Assembly: GCA_009885105.1 (NCBI GenBank)
Contig: VFLI01000028.1
Span: 1-61,746, forward strand
Origin: Spirochaetia bacterium
Lineage (GTDB): Bacteria; Spirochaetota; Leptospiria; Leptospirales; Leptonemataceae
Direction: 5' to 3'
Length of the DNA: 61,746 nt
The translations under genes and the position numbers were made by a program. Within the stretch, counting starts at the first letter, position 1, and each line of letters begins with the position of its first letter. Shown here one piece after another: positions 6,666 to 16,481 of the stretch. The notes beneath the pieces were generated by a model. It was not told the DNA's origin. It saw nothing but the letters and a program-made list of their open reading frames with translations, and ran no database searches.

Positions 6666-9395
6666 ATGCCATCCGAATCCCACCATTCTGATCTCCACCG
6701 CAGATTTTTCGGATCTGCCCTAGCCCGGGATGCCGTCGTGCGATGTCTTTCGCCGGCAAAAAAAGTCCGCATTGCGACTGCTTTTTTTGAATTGAGCGGC
6801 TGGGAACTGTTGTCGAAAGCGCTGGAGAATAAAGAAATTCTGCTTCTTGTCGGACGCGAAGAAGGCATGGAAGACAGGATCGAAGTTCTCTTTCAGGAAT
6901 TTCTGGAACAGCTGGCCGTTCAGGATCATACTGATAAAATACAATCTCTGAAGAGTCTGCGGGAAGCTGTCAGCAGCGGCAGGCTGTCTCTGCGAATCTC
7001 CAAACGCCGTGTCACACAGACTCTCGACGTGCGCTATCTGTTTCATCATGCAAAACTTTATATGGCCGATGAGACCGATCTGATTGTAACTTCTGCGAAT
7101 ATGACCAGGCAGGGTCTGTCGATCAGCCGGGAAGCCGGATATCTTGTGGATTCGCCGGATGATGTGAAATACTTTGTTGCGACATTCGACCGCTTCTTCG
7201 ACGAAGCCGAACCTTTGAATACGAAATTTATAGAGCTGCTGAATGAAATACTGAACCTGCGCGATCCCTTTGCTGTTTACGCACGTTCTCTTCTGGAAAT
7301 CTACGGTCTGCCGGACGACACTCCTCCCGGAAATCTTCCTCTGCCGGCGCAGTACCAGAAACCCGTTATCTCCCGCCTTGTTCAGACGATCGAGGAGCAT
7401 AACGGCGCATTTCTTGTCGCATCGACGGGTCTCGGAAAGACGATCATGGGTGCGCACGCCGTGTCGATTCTCCGGGGCATGAATATCATTGACGGTGTTA
7501 TCATTTTCTGTCCGGCCGGACTTCGCGACATGTGGCAGCGGTCGATGCGCGCTGCGAGAGTCTCCAGCCGTGAATTTTCCTATCAGGTCCTGTCGCTGGA
7601 GGACTGGCAGAAATCCAGACAGGTGCATATGATGGAGGAAGATCTGAGGAATTCGGGCGACAGAATGCTGATCATACTCGACGAGAGCCACCATATGCGC
7701 AATGAAGAGCTTGCCGAAAAAGAGAGACGTCTGCGGCACAGACGTATTGATCAGGCCGTAAAAAAAGGAGCCAAACTCCTGCTAATGACGGCGACACCGT
7801 ACAGCAGAGGCGTCGACGATATCAATGCCCAGCTCAATCTGATACCGAATACATTTCAGACCGGCGGTCTTTTCGGCGGCGAACTCACCAGCTGGCGAGT
7901 GGACAGGCCTTCGGATCTTTCGACCCTGCCTGTCTGCACCGTGCTCAACGCTCCCACTGTGGTCAGTCATTTCAGCTCCACGGATGAAAACGGCGAAAGG
8001 TATGTGGTTTTTTCAGAGGATACCCGCCGATATTTTCCCAGGAAGATTCATCTGAGCGCGATCAAGTATGAGAATCCCGCGAATCAGACACTGTTAAAAC
8101 TTTTAAACAGTCCTTATTTACGAAAAAAAACCGACAGTTCCCAGAATCTGATCGAGGGAATCGGGATCGGAGGGAGAAGAGATCCTCTCTTTGAGGCCAG
8201 GCTTCTGCACCAGTTCTGTTCCTCGCCGGCGCAGGTGTTGGACGCTCTGCATAAAATGAGCGTGGAGGGCGGCTATGAGAAAATGCGTTTCGAATTTCAG
8301 AAAGAGCTGTCCGACCTTGCTCTGGAAGAAAAATCGCGGCTGGAAGTAAACAATACAGATGATAAAATAGTTAAATTATGTGAAATAATTAAAGAACATC
8401 AGGATGAAAAAATAGTAATTTTCTGTATCTATAAGTATACGGCGCAGTATCTTCTGGAAAAACTCACGAAACAATTCACCGGCATTGTTTTTGAAAGCAC
8501 AGTCGATCGAGATCCGGACCGGCTGGAAGATATCCTCAGTTATTTTGCTCCCGTTGCAAATGATAAAATCAACCCGGCCGAGGTGCCGGACGAATTCGCG
8601 GCGAAAATTCTGGACAACAGAATTGATATCCTTATCGCATCCGAGGCCATCTCCGAAGGATTCAACTTGCAGGATTCCCGCATTCTTATCAATTACGATC
8701 TTCCCTGGTCGGTGCTCCAGCTTGCGCAGAGGATGGGAAGGCTGATGCGGCCCTGGCATGAACCCAGAGAACTTTTAATCTATAATTTCATTCCCGACAC
8801 AATGAACGATCCTTCGTTTGTGCATGCGACGCGATGGCGCGATCGTCTTGAAAAACGCAACCGCGAACATCAGTCCTTTGCCCAGCTGCCCGTGATGATC
8901 GGCGCTGAAAAAGAAGAATACAGTCTTTATTCCGTATCAGCGGTTCTACAGGAGTTTTCCGAAGCGGAACTGAATCTGGAAGAGGCGCTGCAGTTTATTG
9001 AGAATGCCACTATGATTTCCACATCCACATTCCTGGATGATCTGGCAAAACTTTCGCCGGAAGAATCGTCTCTCATACTCAGTTACAGGTCCGGATTCAA
9101 GAGCCGGGTAAGAATTCGCAAAGGCGATCCGGCTCTATTCCTGCTAATTCGCAGGAGGAAATCAGTTTTTTCCTGTCTGTTCAAAGAGGATGCCTCATTT
9201 TTTCTGCCCCCGGAACGAATCATGGAATCTCTTGAAAGAATTCGTTTTCCAGAAAACGAAAGTATTTATTCTGATTCAGCGGATCCGAATAAGATGGATA
9301 CTTTCCAGGAGAAATGCCTGGCCAATTGGCTTGCGCACTTTCAGGAAAAGAAAGAGAATGTAAGGATTATCTGTTCGCTGCATTTTGCAGAATAA
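6666..9395 (+). CDS. PLD-domain / superfamily 2 helicase fusion protein
   Basis: This 909-aa protein starts with a phospholipase-D-like domain bearing one HKD motif (H128, K130, D135, then SANMT at 143-147). An SF2 helicase core follows: Walker A STGLGKT (253-259), DESH box (339-342), TATP (375-378) and a C-terminal RecA lobe with ASEAISEGFNLQ and the arginine-finger motif QRMGRLMRPW. PLD-helicase proteins are seen in DNA/RNA processing and anti-phage systems. A single HKD motif implies that a dimer would be needed for nuclease activity. It starts 95 bases after HD-Pnk in the same direction, so it may share that transcript, and no own promoter is evident. No clear ribosome site precedes 6666. 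Confidence 0.8.
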   Translation: MPSESHHSDLHRRFFGSALARDAVVRCLSPAKKVRIATAFFELSGWELLSKALENKEILLLVGREEGMEDRIEVLFQEFLEQLAVQDHTDKIQSLKSLREAVSSGRLSLRISKRRVTQTLDVRYLFHHAKLYMADETDLIVTSANMTRQGLSISREAGYLVDSPDDVKYFVATFDRFFDEAEPLNTKFIELLNEILNLRDPFAVYARSLLEIYGLPDDTPPGNLPLPAQYQKPVISRLVQTIEEHNGAFLVASTGLGKTIMGAHAVSILRGMNIIDGVIIFCPAGLRDMWQRSMRAARVSSREFSYQVLSLEDWQKSRQVHMMEEDLRNSGDRMLIILDESHHMRNEELAEKERRLRHRRIDQAVKKGAKLLLMTATPYSRGVDDINAQLNLIPNTFQTGGLFGGELTSWRVDRPSDLSTLPVCTVLNAPTVVSHFSSTDENGERYVVFSEDTRRYFPRKIHLSAIKYENPANQTLLKLLNSPYLRKKTDSSQNLIEGIGIGGRRDPLFEARLLHQFCSSPAQVLDALHKMSVEGGYEKMRFEFQKELSDLALEEKSRLEVNNTDDKIVKLCEIIKEHQDEKIVIFCIYKYTAQYLLEKLTKQFTGIVFESTVDRDPDRLEDILSYFAPVANDKINPAEVPDEFAAKILDNRIDILIASEAISEGFNLQDSRILINYDLPWSVLQLAQRMGRLMRPWHEPRELLIYNFIPDTMNDPSFVHATRWRDRLEKRNREHQSFAQLPVMIGAEKEEYSLYSVSAVLQEFSEAELNLEEALQFIENATMISTSTFLDDLAKLSPEESSLILSYRSGFKSRVRIRKGDPALFLLIRRRKSVFSCLFKEDASFFLPPERIMESLERIRFPENESIYSDSADPNKMDTFQEKCLANWLAHFQEKKENVRIICSLHFAE

Positions 9396-9978
<583 letters not shown>

Positions 9979-11280
9979 ATGCATGTCAGAAATGACCAAC
10001 CACATCCAGTAGATTCATCACGAGAACTCCAGCGAAGGCTATACCTCGCGGCCAAAAGAAGCAGGAATCGGAGATTCCATGCGCTCTATGACCGGATTCA
10101 CCGGCCCGATATTCTGTGGCGGGCCTGGGTGGAAGTAAAAGCAAACAGAGGAAGTGAAGGAGTCGACGGCATAACGTTCGAGGATATCGAGCGCGATGGC
10201 ATAGATGAATTCCTTCGCTCCATAGAAGATGATTTGAAAAGGAAACGATATCGACCCTGCCCGGTTCTGCGTGTGTTTATACCAAAGCCGGACGGGAGCA
10301 AAAGACCGCTCGGAATCCCGACAATTCGGGACCGTGTGGTTCAGCAGGCATGCAAGATCGTAATTGAACCGATTTTTGAGGCCAACTTTCTTGACAGTTC
10401 TTTTGGATTTCGTCCTCGGCGAAGCGCTGTAAAGGCCGCGACGGAGGTGCAGAACACCCTCGTTCGCAACTGGTGGGTCGTCGACGCGGATATTCAGAAG
10501 TATTTCGACACAATAGACCATGAGCTGCTTGTCAAACTGCTTCGCCGCCGCATAAGCGACCGGCGAGTGCTGAAAATGATTCGACAGTGGCTGACGGCCG
10601 GCGTCATCGAAGAAGGAAAGTTCAGGCCGTCGGAAATTGGCTCGCCGCAGGGAGGGGTCATAAGCCCGTTGCTTGCGAATATCTTCCTGCATGTGTTCGA
10701 CATGTACTGGCAGAACAACTGGCGGCATCTCGGCAGAATGATTCGTTACGCGGATGATTTTGTAATCATCTGCCGGTACCGGTCTCATGCCGAGCAGGCA
10801 CTGCGCGTCACTGCCGGTATTATGAAACGTCTGAAACTCACTCTGCATCCGGTCAAGACACGACTGGTACAGATGGATAAGGACGGATTCGATTTCCTTG
10901 GATTTCATTTTCGTAAGAGCCATTCTGAGAACACCGGTAAACTCGTGCCGTATTTCTGGCCTTCCATGAAGGCCATGAAAAGCGTGCGGGCGAAAATCCG
11001 AGAGCTGACCGAACGCAGGAGATATTGTTTCTCTCTGGAGTCGGTCGTTGAAGATTTAAACCCGATAATCCGGGGCTGGAGAAACTATTTCAGCGTGGGG
11101 AATTCGACGCGGAAATTCCAGCAGCTGGATTATTACGTGCTGTACCGTCTGTTCCACTTTGCCCGTAAACGCGGCGGAAATCGCGGCTACCTGAAGGTTG
11201 CCGTCTTCAATGCCTGGTATGCAAAGAGCAAAGTGCTTCGCTTTTACTGCCCCGGTGAATCCGGGTTCAGTAGTGCTTGA
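9979..11280 (+). CDS. ltrA: Group II intron reverse transcriptase/maturase
   Basis: The ATG at 9979 is preceded by GGAGGT at 9965-9970. The 433-aa product has the reverse transcriptase blocks: PKPDGSKRPLGIP, FGFRPRRSA, GSPQGGVISPLLAN and the catalytic RYADDFVIIC. The maturase (X) domain follows with GWRNYFSVGNS. There is no C-terminal HNH endonuclease, so it is an endonuclease-less intron protein that would insert at single-stranded or replication-fork targets. It promotes splicing of its own intron and reverse-transcribes it after reverse splicing into DNA. The open frame and intact YADD suggest it could still be active. Confidence 0.95.
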   Translation: MHVRNDQPHPVDSSRELQRRLYLAAKRSRNRRFHALYDRIHRPDILWRAWVEVKANRGSEGVDGITFEDIERDGIDEFLRSIEDDLKRKRYRPCPVLRVFIPKPDGSKRPLGIPTIRDRVVQQACKIVIEPIFEANFLDSSFGFRPRRSAVKAATEVQNTLVRNWWVVDADIQKYFDTIDHELLVKLLRRRISDRRVLKMIRQWLTAGVIEEGKFRPSEIGSPQGGVISPLLANIFLHVFDMYWQNNWRHLGRMIRYADDFVIICRYRSHAEQALRVTAGIMKRLKLTLHPVKTRLVQMDKDGFDFLGFHFRKSHSENTGKLVPYFWPSMKAMKSVRAKIRELTERRRYCFSLESVVEDLNPIIRGWRNYFSVGNSTRKFQQLDYYVLYRLFHFARKRGGNRGYLKVAVFNAWYAKSKVLRFYCPGESGFSSA

Positions 11281-11300
11281 ATGCCGAAGGAAGAAGATCA

Positions 11301-11398
<98 letters not shown>

Positions 11399-11402
11399 CT
11401 GC

Positions 11403-11426
11403 TTCCGTCCTGAGCAAGCTGTCGTT
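11403..11426 (+). repeat. 24-bp direct repeat, copy 2
   Basis: This is an exact copy of 9450-9473. It lies between the intron 3' end and the left terminal repeat of the insertion sequence. Confidence 0.9.
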
Positions 11427-11430
11427 GAAT

Positions 11431-12736
11431 AAACTGGCGGATTGGTAACAGATCAGACCGGGACGATTGGTAACACCTGTTCTTCACTTATTATCGTCAT
11501 CGGGTTTTTATACGCAAGCACTTTTCCCGTAAAGGCATCAAGAACTCCTATGGCAGCCGAAGCAAAGTGTATCCGTCTGTGCCGTTCCGAAATTTCTTCC
11601 AGTCCGATCGTTTCGCCGCGCAAGGCCGGAGACAGAAAAACACGATGCACTCCGTACCGAAAAGTTCCTTCGTCGGATATTCTGAAAGGCTCGATATTGG
11701 TTCTGTAATCAACAACCGGCGTCCTGCCGGTATATTCGCGCTGAGATCTTCTGTAGACACTCGCCGGCACTTTCAATTCAAGAGCATGATGCGGCCGCTC
11801 CTCATTGTATTCGCGGCGAAAATCATCAAAGGCATTCTGTTGATCGACAAGCGACGAACGTGGAGGCAGTGCCGTATGTGCCTTCAGTGTGCGGTGCATG
11901 CGTTCATGACGGCCATTCTGACCTGGTCTGCCCGGCTCGATTCGCTCCAGCCGTATTTCGAGTTTCAGCCACCAGATCGCAAGCTGCGTCAGCCCCGCGA
12001 TTCCTTTCGAGGAAAATGGAGATCCGTTGTCGGACCGGATTGCGTCCGGCAGACCGAACTCATAAAAGACACGCTCAAAAGCCTTCCTGACATGCGCAGA
12101 GTCGGTCTTTTTCAGGCCACGACACTCCAGCAAGAAACGGCTGTGGGCGTCTGTGATTGTAAGCGGATCACAACGATGTCCGTTGCCCACGGTGAAGTGA
12201 CCTTTGAAATCCGTGCACCATAGATCGTTCGGTTCTTTGACGTGTGATAACGGATAGAACTTCACAGGATTCGGGCGGCGTTTCCGGCGCGAATTCACCA
12301 GCCCTTCGCGTTTCAGGATTTCGCCGACTGTGCTTGGCGCCGGCCAGTCTTTGATTCCGGGATACCGGCCTCTCAGTCTTGCAAGCAATGTTTGCGGACC
12401 CCACGAAGGGTGTTTCCCGCGTTCTTCGACTACGAGCTCGATGATTTTATCGCGCGTTTTGTGAGGTTGATGATGTGCGGTATGTGAGTGATCTTTGAGG
12501 CCGTCGATGCCCTCAGTTTCATACCGCTCTAAATACTTGTATCCAGTTTTTCTGCTGATTTGGAATTCATGGCAGAGTTCGGTCATTGTCCATCCGCCGG
12601 CCTTCCAGGCCACGACGAATTTCATTCTTTCTTCGGTCACATTGGTCTCCATCCAGGGCATTGGCATCCTCCAGATGCCAATGTTGAATTTGTTACCAAT
12701 CCACCAGGTTAATTTTGTTACCTATCCGGCCGGTTT
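11431..12736 (-). mobile_element. IS481-family insertion sequence, about 1.3 kb
   Basis: A single transposase gene is flanked by imperfect inverted repeats: left AAACTGGCGGATTGGTAAC (11431-11449) and right (reverse complement) AAACCGGCCGGATAGGTAAC (12717-12736). Each end carries a second inner GATTGGTAAC box (11465-11473 and, inverted, 12691-12700). No clear target duplication is visible. The element looks intact and lies directly beside the group II intron. Confidence 0.85.
11453..12661 (-). CDS. IS481-family transposase (DDE integrase core)
   Basis: About 402 aa. The N-terminal helix-turn-helix region (WTMTELCHEFQISRKTGYKYLERY) is followed by a DDE integrase core with WCTDFKGHF (first Asp), DAIRSDNGSPF (second Asp) and a Glu in the GQNGRHERMHRTLK segment (NGRHER), typical of IS481. 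The start at 12661 is chosen because GGAGG on the minus strand lies six bases upstream; an in-frame ATG at 12667 overlaps that site. A small inverted repeat TTGGCATC/GATGCCAA (12661-12681) covers the start and could fold the ribosome site away, limiting transposase synthesis. No frameshift is seen, so the enzyme is probably functional. Confidence 0.93.
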   Translation of the reverse strand: MPWMETNVTEERMKFVVAWKAGGWTMTELCHEFQISRKTGYKYLERYETEGIDGLKDHSHTAHHQPHKTRDKIIELVVEERGKHPSWGPQTLLARLRGRYPGIKDWPAPSTVGEILKREGLVNSRRKRRPNPVKFYPLSHVKEPNDLWCTDFKGHFTVGNGHRCDPLTITDAHSRFLLECRGLKKTDSAHVRKAFERVFYEFGLPDAIRSDNGSPFSSKGIAGLTQLAIWWLKLEIRLERIEPGRPGQNGRHERMHRTLKAHTALPPRSSLVDQQNAFDDFRREYNEERPHHALELKVPASVYRRSQREYTGRTPVVDYRTNIEPFRISDEGTFRYGVHRVFLSPALRGETIGLEEISERHRRIHFASAAIGVLDAFTGKVLAYKNPMTIISEEQVLPIVPV

Positions 12737-12918
12737 GTACCTCGTTGAGAATATAACCACATCATTTACACTCTGTACTCAGCACATGACTGACACTTCT
12801 TTTGACAGAATTTCCACAATCTTTTCAGATTTCAACAATTTTCCAGTAATCCTCAGGATACGGCCGCGCAGCCGCGCGAGCAGTTCCATTCTGACCGCCG
12901 GAGGAAGTGTCGCGACAG

Positions 12919-13785
12919 TCAGCTCGGCGATTTCGCGCAGCGAAAGCCAAAATGGTGGTAGGGCCTGTTCGACGGAAAATGCGGCCGCCGGTTTGATCCC
13001 AGTGTGTATTCCGCATCCCACCACCATGACCCGCCGCGCACAATCTTCTCCGGATTTCCAGGACAGGTTTCAAGACCGGCGCAGGGACCCTGCGGATTGG
13101 GACCGGCGCATCCGGCGCCGCACTGTGTGTACGAAGGACTGTACCAGTCGTTCACCCATTCCCAGGAATTGCCCGCCATGTCATTGAGTCCGTACCGGTA
13201 AACAGGACGCGACCCTACATTCCAGGTTTTTCCGGTGCCGCAGCCCTTCTGTCCTTTCTCCTGAATGATTGCTCTCGTGCAGTCGGCCGGTTCGTTTCCC
13301 CAGGGATACAGATCTCCGGTTTCGCCGCGGGCGGCTTTTTCCCATTCCGCTTCCGTCGGCAGTCTTTTCCCTTTCCATTTGCAGTAGTCGCGCGCCTGAA
13401 ACCAGTTCAGACCCATCATCGGCATGCGGGGTCCGTCGTAATCTTTATACACGGGTCCTGCCGCGGAACATCCCTTCGCGCGAAAGCACTCCTGGTATTC
13501 CGAGTACGTCGTCTCATTTGTATCCATAAAAAATACATCCACAATGACCGTCGACTGGGGGGCTTCATCGCGCACTTTTTCCTTTGTGTCTTCCTCAATG
13601 CTCTCTCTGTCGCTGCCCCGGATGAAGGGCCCGCCGGGTATGCACTTCATATCGGCCGGCACAGTCAGACTCGGGCAGTCTCTGGAGGAAGGTTTCTCCT
13701 GAGCGCTGTTGGGACCGCAGTACAGCAGTGTTGAAAATAACAGAACTGAGACAATGGTCCGTCGGTGAAGAATATGTGTTGCCAT
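12919..13785 (-). CDS. Lipoprotein with SUMF1 / formylglycine-generating-enzyme-like domain
   Basis: The 288-aa form from ATG 13785 is favoured because it opens with a signal peptide and lipobox LLYC (Cys23); the longer frame is an antisense shadow of maf. The mature part is an FGE-sulfatase (SUMF1) fold: IPGGPFIRGS, LNWFQARDYCKWKGKRLPTE, YPWGNEP, DMAGNSWEWVNDWY, VRGGSWWW and the terminal FGFRCAKS. In most bacteria such secreted proteins are not true formylglycine enzymes, so a specific activity is not assigned. It starts 28 bases from the divergent maf gene. The IS element lies 180 bases beyond its stop. Confidence 0.85.
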   Translation of the reverse strand: MATHILHRRTIVSVLLFSTLLYCGPNSAQEKPSSRDCPSLTVPADMKCIPGGPFIRGSDRESIEEDTKEKVRDEAPQSTVIVDVFFMDTNETTYSEYQECFRAKGCSAAGPVYKDYDGPRMPMMGLNWFQARDYCKWKGKRLPTEAEWEKAARGETGDLYPWGNEPADCTRAIIQEKGQKGCGTGKTWNVGSRPVYRYGLNDMAGNSWEWVNDWYSPSYTQCGAGCAGPNPQGPCAGLETCPGNPEKIVRGGSWWWDAEYTLGSNRRPHFPSNRPYHHFGFRCAKSPS

Positions 13786-13813
13786 GCAGCCGCTCCGCAA
13801 ACAAACGATTTTT

Positions 13814-14386
13814 ATGTCCGTCGATTGTCCAATCATTCTTGCCTCCCGGTCGCCGCGCCGCTCACATCTTCTCCGGATGATGGGCATCCCTTTCAAGAAG
13901 GAAAATGTCCGTGCGGATGAAACCTGGAGTGGAAATGATCCGGGACGAATGGTGGAAGAGCTGTCCCTCCGCAAAGCCTCCGCGTCAAAAGCCCGGCGCG
14001 GACTGGTTATCGGCTGCGATACGGTTGTTGTTCTGGACGGACATATTCTCGGCAAGCCGGCTCACAAGGAAGAAGCGGAGCAGATGCTGAAGAGTCTTTC
14101 CGGCCGCGTGCACGAGGTCTATACCGGTCTGTGCGTTCTGAAAATGCAGACGGGAGAAAAAAGAATCGGACACAGACGGACATCTGTCTGGATGAAAGTA
14201 CTGTCGGAAAAAAACATCCGGGACTACATAAAAACCGGAGAGCCGCTCGACAAAGCGGGAGCCTACGGAATTCAGGAACTGGGAGCGCGATACATCGAGC
14301 AGATACACGGGGATTATTTTACCGTGGTCGGTCTGCCGATTTCTCTTTTGGCCGATTTCTTAACTCATTTTGGCTGCCGGTTCTGA
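13814..14386 (+). CDS. maf: Maf-like nucleoside triphosphate pyrophosphatase
   Basis: The ATG at 13814 is preferred over 13784 because the family's conserved N-terminus (ILASRSPRR) then begins at residue 7. The 190-aa product has the Maf motifs ASRSPRRSHLL, ADETW, ASASKA, GCDTVVVLDG, GKPAHKEEAEQML and GRVHEVYTGL, plus the C-terminal EPLDKAGAYGIQELGA. By family it hydrolyses non-canonical or methylated dTTP/UTP/CTP to monophosphates, cleaning the nucleotide pool and affecting septum formation. It diverges from the SUMF1 lipoprotein gene and converges on htpG. Confidence 0.92.
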   Translation: MSVDCPIILASRSPRRSHLLRMMGIPFKKENVRADETWSGNDPGRMVEELSLRKASASKARRGLVIGCDTVVVLDGHILGKPAHKEEAEQMLKSLSGRVHEVYTGLCVLKMQTGEKRIGHRRTSVWMKVLSEKNIRDYIKTGEPLDKAGAYGIQELGARYIEQIHGDYFTVVGLPISLLADFLTHFGCRF

Positions 14387-14407
14387 TGCGCGTCAGCCGG
14401 CCCGGTT

Positions 14408-16252
14408 TCAGACAACATCTTTCAAAAATTTATAACTTTCTGAAATAAATGTTTCCAGGTCCGCGGGGCTGACTCCGCCCTGAGAAAGCCGCGCGATTCT
14501 GTACAGCTGCCGGGCGACTTTTTCTGTTTTTGACTCTCCGCCGCCTCCGATGATCTGAACTTTTGCCAGGGACTGAATCAGCGGACTTTTCATATTGATG
14601 ACGAGCGTGTGCTCCTCCGGGAACGCCGGCGCTTCGCGGCTCATGAAAGCCGACATTTCCGAGAAACGGCGCATGGATTCCGGCAGAAGAATCATGACAG
14701 GAATATCGTCGGATTTGAGCGACTCCACCCGGATCTGCACTTTCGGATTGTTCACCGCCGTCTTGAAAATTTCCGCCAGACGCTCTTCGTTTTTTTTGCT
14801 GTCGGCGTCGACGAGTTTGGATCCGCCTTCCTTATCAATTATGTGGTCCGAAATCTCCGCGTCGACGCGGACAAATTTTTCTTTGATCTTTGACTCAATG
14901 AACTGCATGAAATGCGAGTCGATCATCATGTTCATCAGAACCGACTGTATGCCCTGCCCCTGAAGCATCTTAAGCGCGCCGCCCTGGCTGCGCAGATCGG
15001 AGACGTAAAATATTTTACCGGCCACCTTCGTCGAATTCTGAATCGTGTATTCGTCGATCGTGACGTATTTCCTGGGTTCCTCGCCGGCGATTTCGAATAC
15101 AAGAGATTCCTTCGCCTGTTCATAAAAGCGTTCATCGCTGAGCATGCCGAATTTTACAAATGGCGCGATCTCGTTCCAGATTTTCAGATACTCCTCGGGG
15201 CTGTTTTTGTGCTCCTCATTCAGACGGTCGGATACTTTTTTGATGATGTGCGATGAAATCTTCTTGATCTGAGGCTCGTTCTGAATGTAGGACCGCGAAA
15301 CATTCAGGGGAAGGTCAGGCAGATCCACGACACCCTGAAGAACCGTGAGAAATTTCGGGATGAGTTCCTGCGCCTCGTCGGTGACGAATACCTGTTTGCA
15401 GTAAATCTTTACGTTGCTGCGATTGACATCCAGTTCATGAGCCAGATGTGGAAAGTACAGTATGCCCTGCAGCCGGAATGGATAGTCGACATTCAGATGC
15501 ACGTAGAAAAGAGGATCGCCCTGAAAAGGGAAAAGATAGCGGTAAAACTCCAGGTAGTCTTCCCGCTTTAAGGAAGAAGGCTGTTTTGCCCAGAGCGGAT
15601 TCTGTTTGTTGACCTGCACGCCGTCGACGAGTATTGGAATCGGAAGGAAATCGCAATATTTGCGAACCAGATCGTTGATCCGCACTTTGTCCAGTATGTC
15701 TTTCTGATCGTCGTCAATAAAAAGCCGGATCGTCGTGCCGCGTTTTTCGCGGGTGCCCTCGCCTATTTCATAATCTTCGCCGCCGTCGCCGGACCAGAAG
15801 GCCGCAGCCGCGCCAGGTGTGAAGCTGCGCGTGTCGATCTCAACCCGTTTGGCGATCATGAAGCTTGAATAGAAACCAAGCCCGAAATTTCCGATGATGC
15901 CGGAAGCCGATTTATCGCCCGATTCCTGATATTTTTTTACAAAATCTTCCGCTCCGGAGAATGCGATCTGCGTGATGTATTTCTGAATCTCCTCCGCGGT
16001 CATACCGATGCCGTTGTCGGTAAATTCAAGCACGCCCTTCTCGCGGTCTATTATTATGTTCACCTGATAGTCAGAATCGTCGGCGCCGAAAATCTCTTCC
16101 GACATGGCGATTTTTTTAACTTTTGAAATGGCATCCACAGCATTGGAAACCATTTCGCGCAGGAAGATTTCCTTCTCCGAATACAGCCATTTTTTGATGA
16201 CCGGAAGAATGTTTTCTGTGTGTATTGAGAGTTTGCCTTTTTGCATTGCCAT
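14408..16252 (-). CDS. htpG: Molecular chaperone HtpG (Hsp90)
   Basis: 614 aa, close to the usual HtpG length. The N-terminal GHKL ATPase has MVSNAVDAISK (catalytic Glu in LREM and Mg-binding Asn), FTDNGIGMT, GNFGLGFYSSFM and a TTIRLFIDDD-type segment. The middle domain includes FPFQGDPLFYVHLNVDYPF and LPLNVSRSYIQ, and the C-terminal dimerisation domain is present. It refolds and matures client proteins in the cytoplasm using ATP. No CIRCE-like operator is seen upstream. The gene is monocistronic and convergent with maf. Confidence 0.97.
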   Translation of the reverse strand: MAMQKGKLSIHTENILPVIKKWLYSEKEIFLREMVSNAVDAISKVKKIAMSEEIFGADDSDYQVNIIIDREKGVLEFTDNGIGMTAEEIQKYITQIAFSGAEDFVKKYQESGDKSASGIIGNFGLGFYSSFMIAKRVEIDTRSFTPGAAAAFWSGDGGEDYEIGEGTREKRGTTIRLFIDDDQKDILDKVRINDLVRKYCDFLPIPILVDGVQVNKQNPLWAKQPSSLKREDYLEFYRYLFPFQGDPLFYVHLNVDYPFRLQGILYFPHLAHELDVNRSNVKIYCKQVFVTDEAQELIPKFLTVLQGVVDLPDLPLNVSRSYIQNEPQIKKISSHIIKKVSDRLNEEHKNSPEEYLKIWNEIAPFVKFGMLSDERFYEQAKESLVFEIAGEEPRKYVTIDEYTIQNSTKVAGKIFYVSDLRSQGGALKMLQGQGIQSVLMNMMIDSHFMQFIESKIKEKFVRVDAEISDHIIDKEGGSKLVDADSKKNEERLAEIFKTAVNNPKVQIRVESLKSDDIPVMILLPESMRRFSEMSAFMSREAPAFPEEHTLVINMKSPLIQSLAKVQIIGGGGESKTEKVARQLYRIARLSQGGVSPADLETFISESYKFLKDVV

Positions 16253-16371
16253 GATGTCAAAAAATACGAAAAAGACGCTCCGTCAAGATTGATTTGCGCG
16301 TCCCCCGACGCACAGAGTCCTCATTTTTTCTTCTTGTGAAAAAAAGATTTGTCGATTTGAATGATTTAAAC

Positions 16372-16383
16372 TAAGATATCTTA
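16372..16383. promoter_or_regulatory. 12-bp palindrome upstream of GHKL gene
   Basis: TAAGATATCTTA lies in an A+T-rich stretch about 100 bases before the GHKL-protein start and could be an operator or part of a promoter. A palindrome this short may be chance. Confidence 0.25.
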
Positions 16384-16481
16384 ATATTTAGACTGAGCGT
16401 CAGTGTAAAATTATGTCTCATCATGCCCGCGCCGACAGCAGATTGTAGACGGATGAAATTATTCAAAGGAAGGAGATGCAT

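Noticed and set aside
6666..9395. DISARM system based on the PLD and helicase domains
   Set aside because: The usual DISARM partners (drmB, drmA, DNA methyltransferase) are not in the neighbourhood and the domains are fused in one protein.
12779..13027. 82-codon minus-strand frame after the SUMF1 lipoprotein
   Set aside because: Overlaps the end of the SUMF1 domain in another frame; the reading is amphipathic but has no start signal or family.
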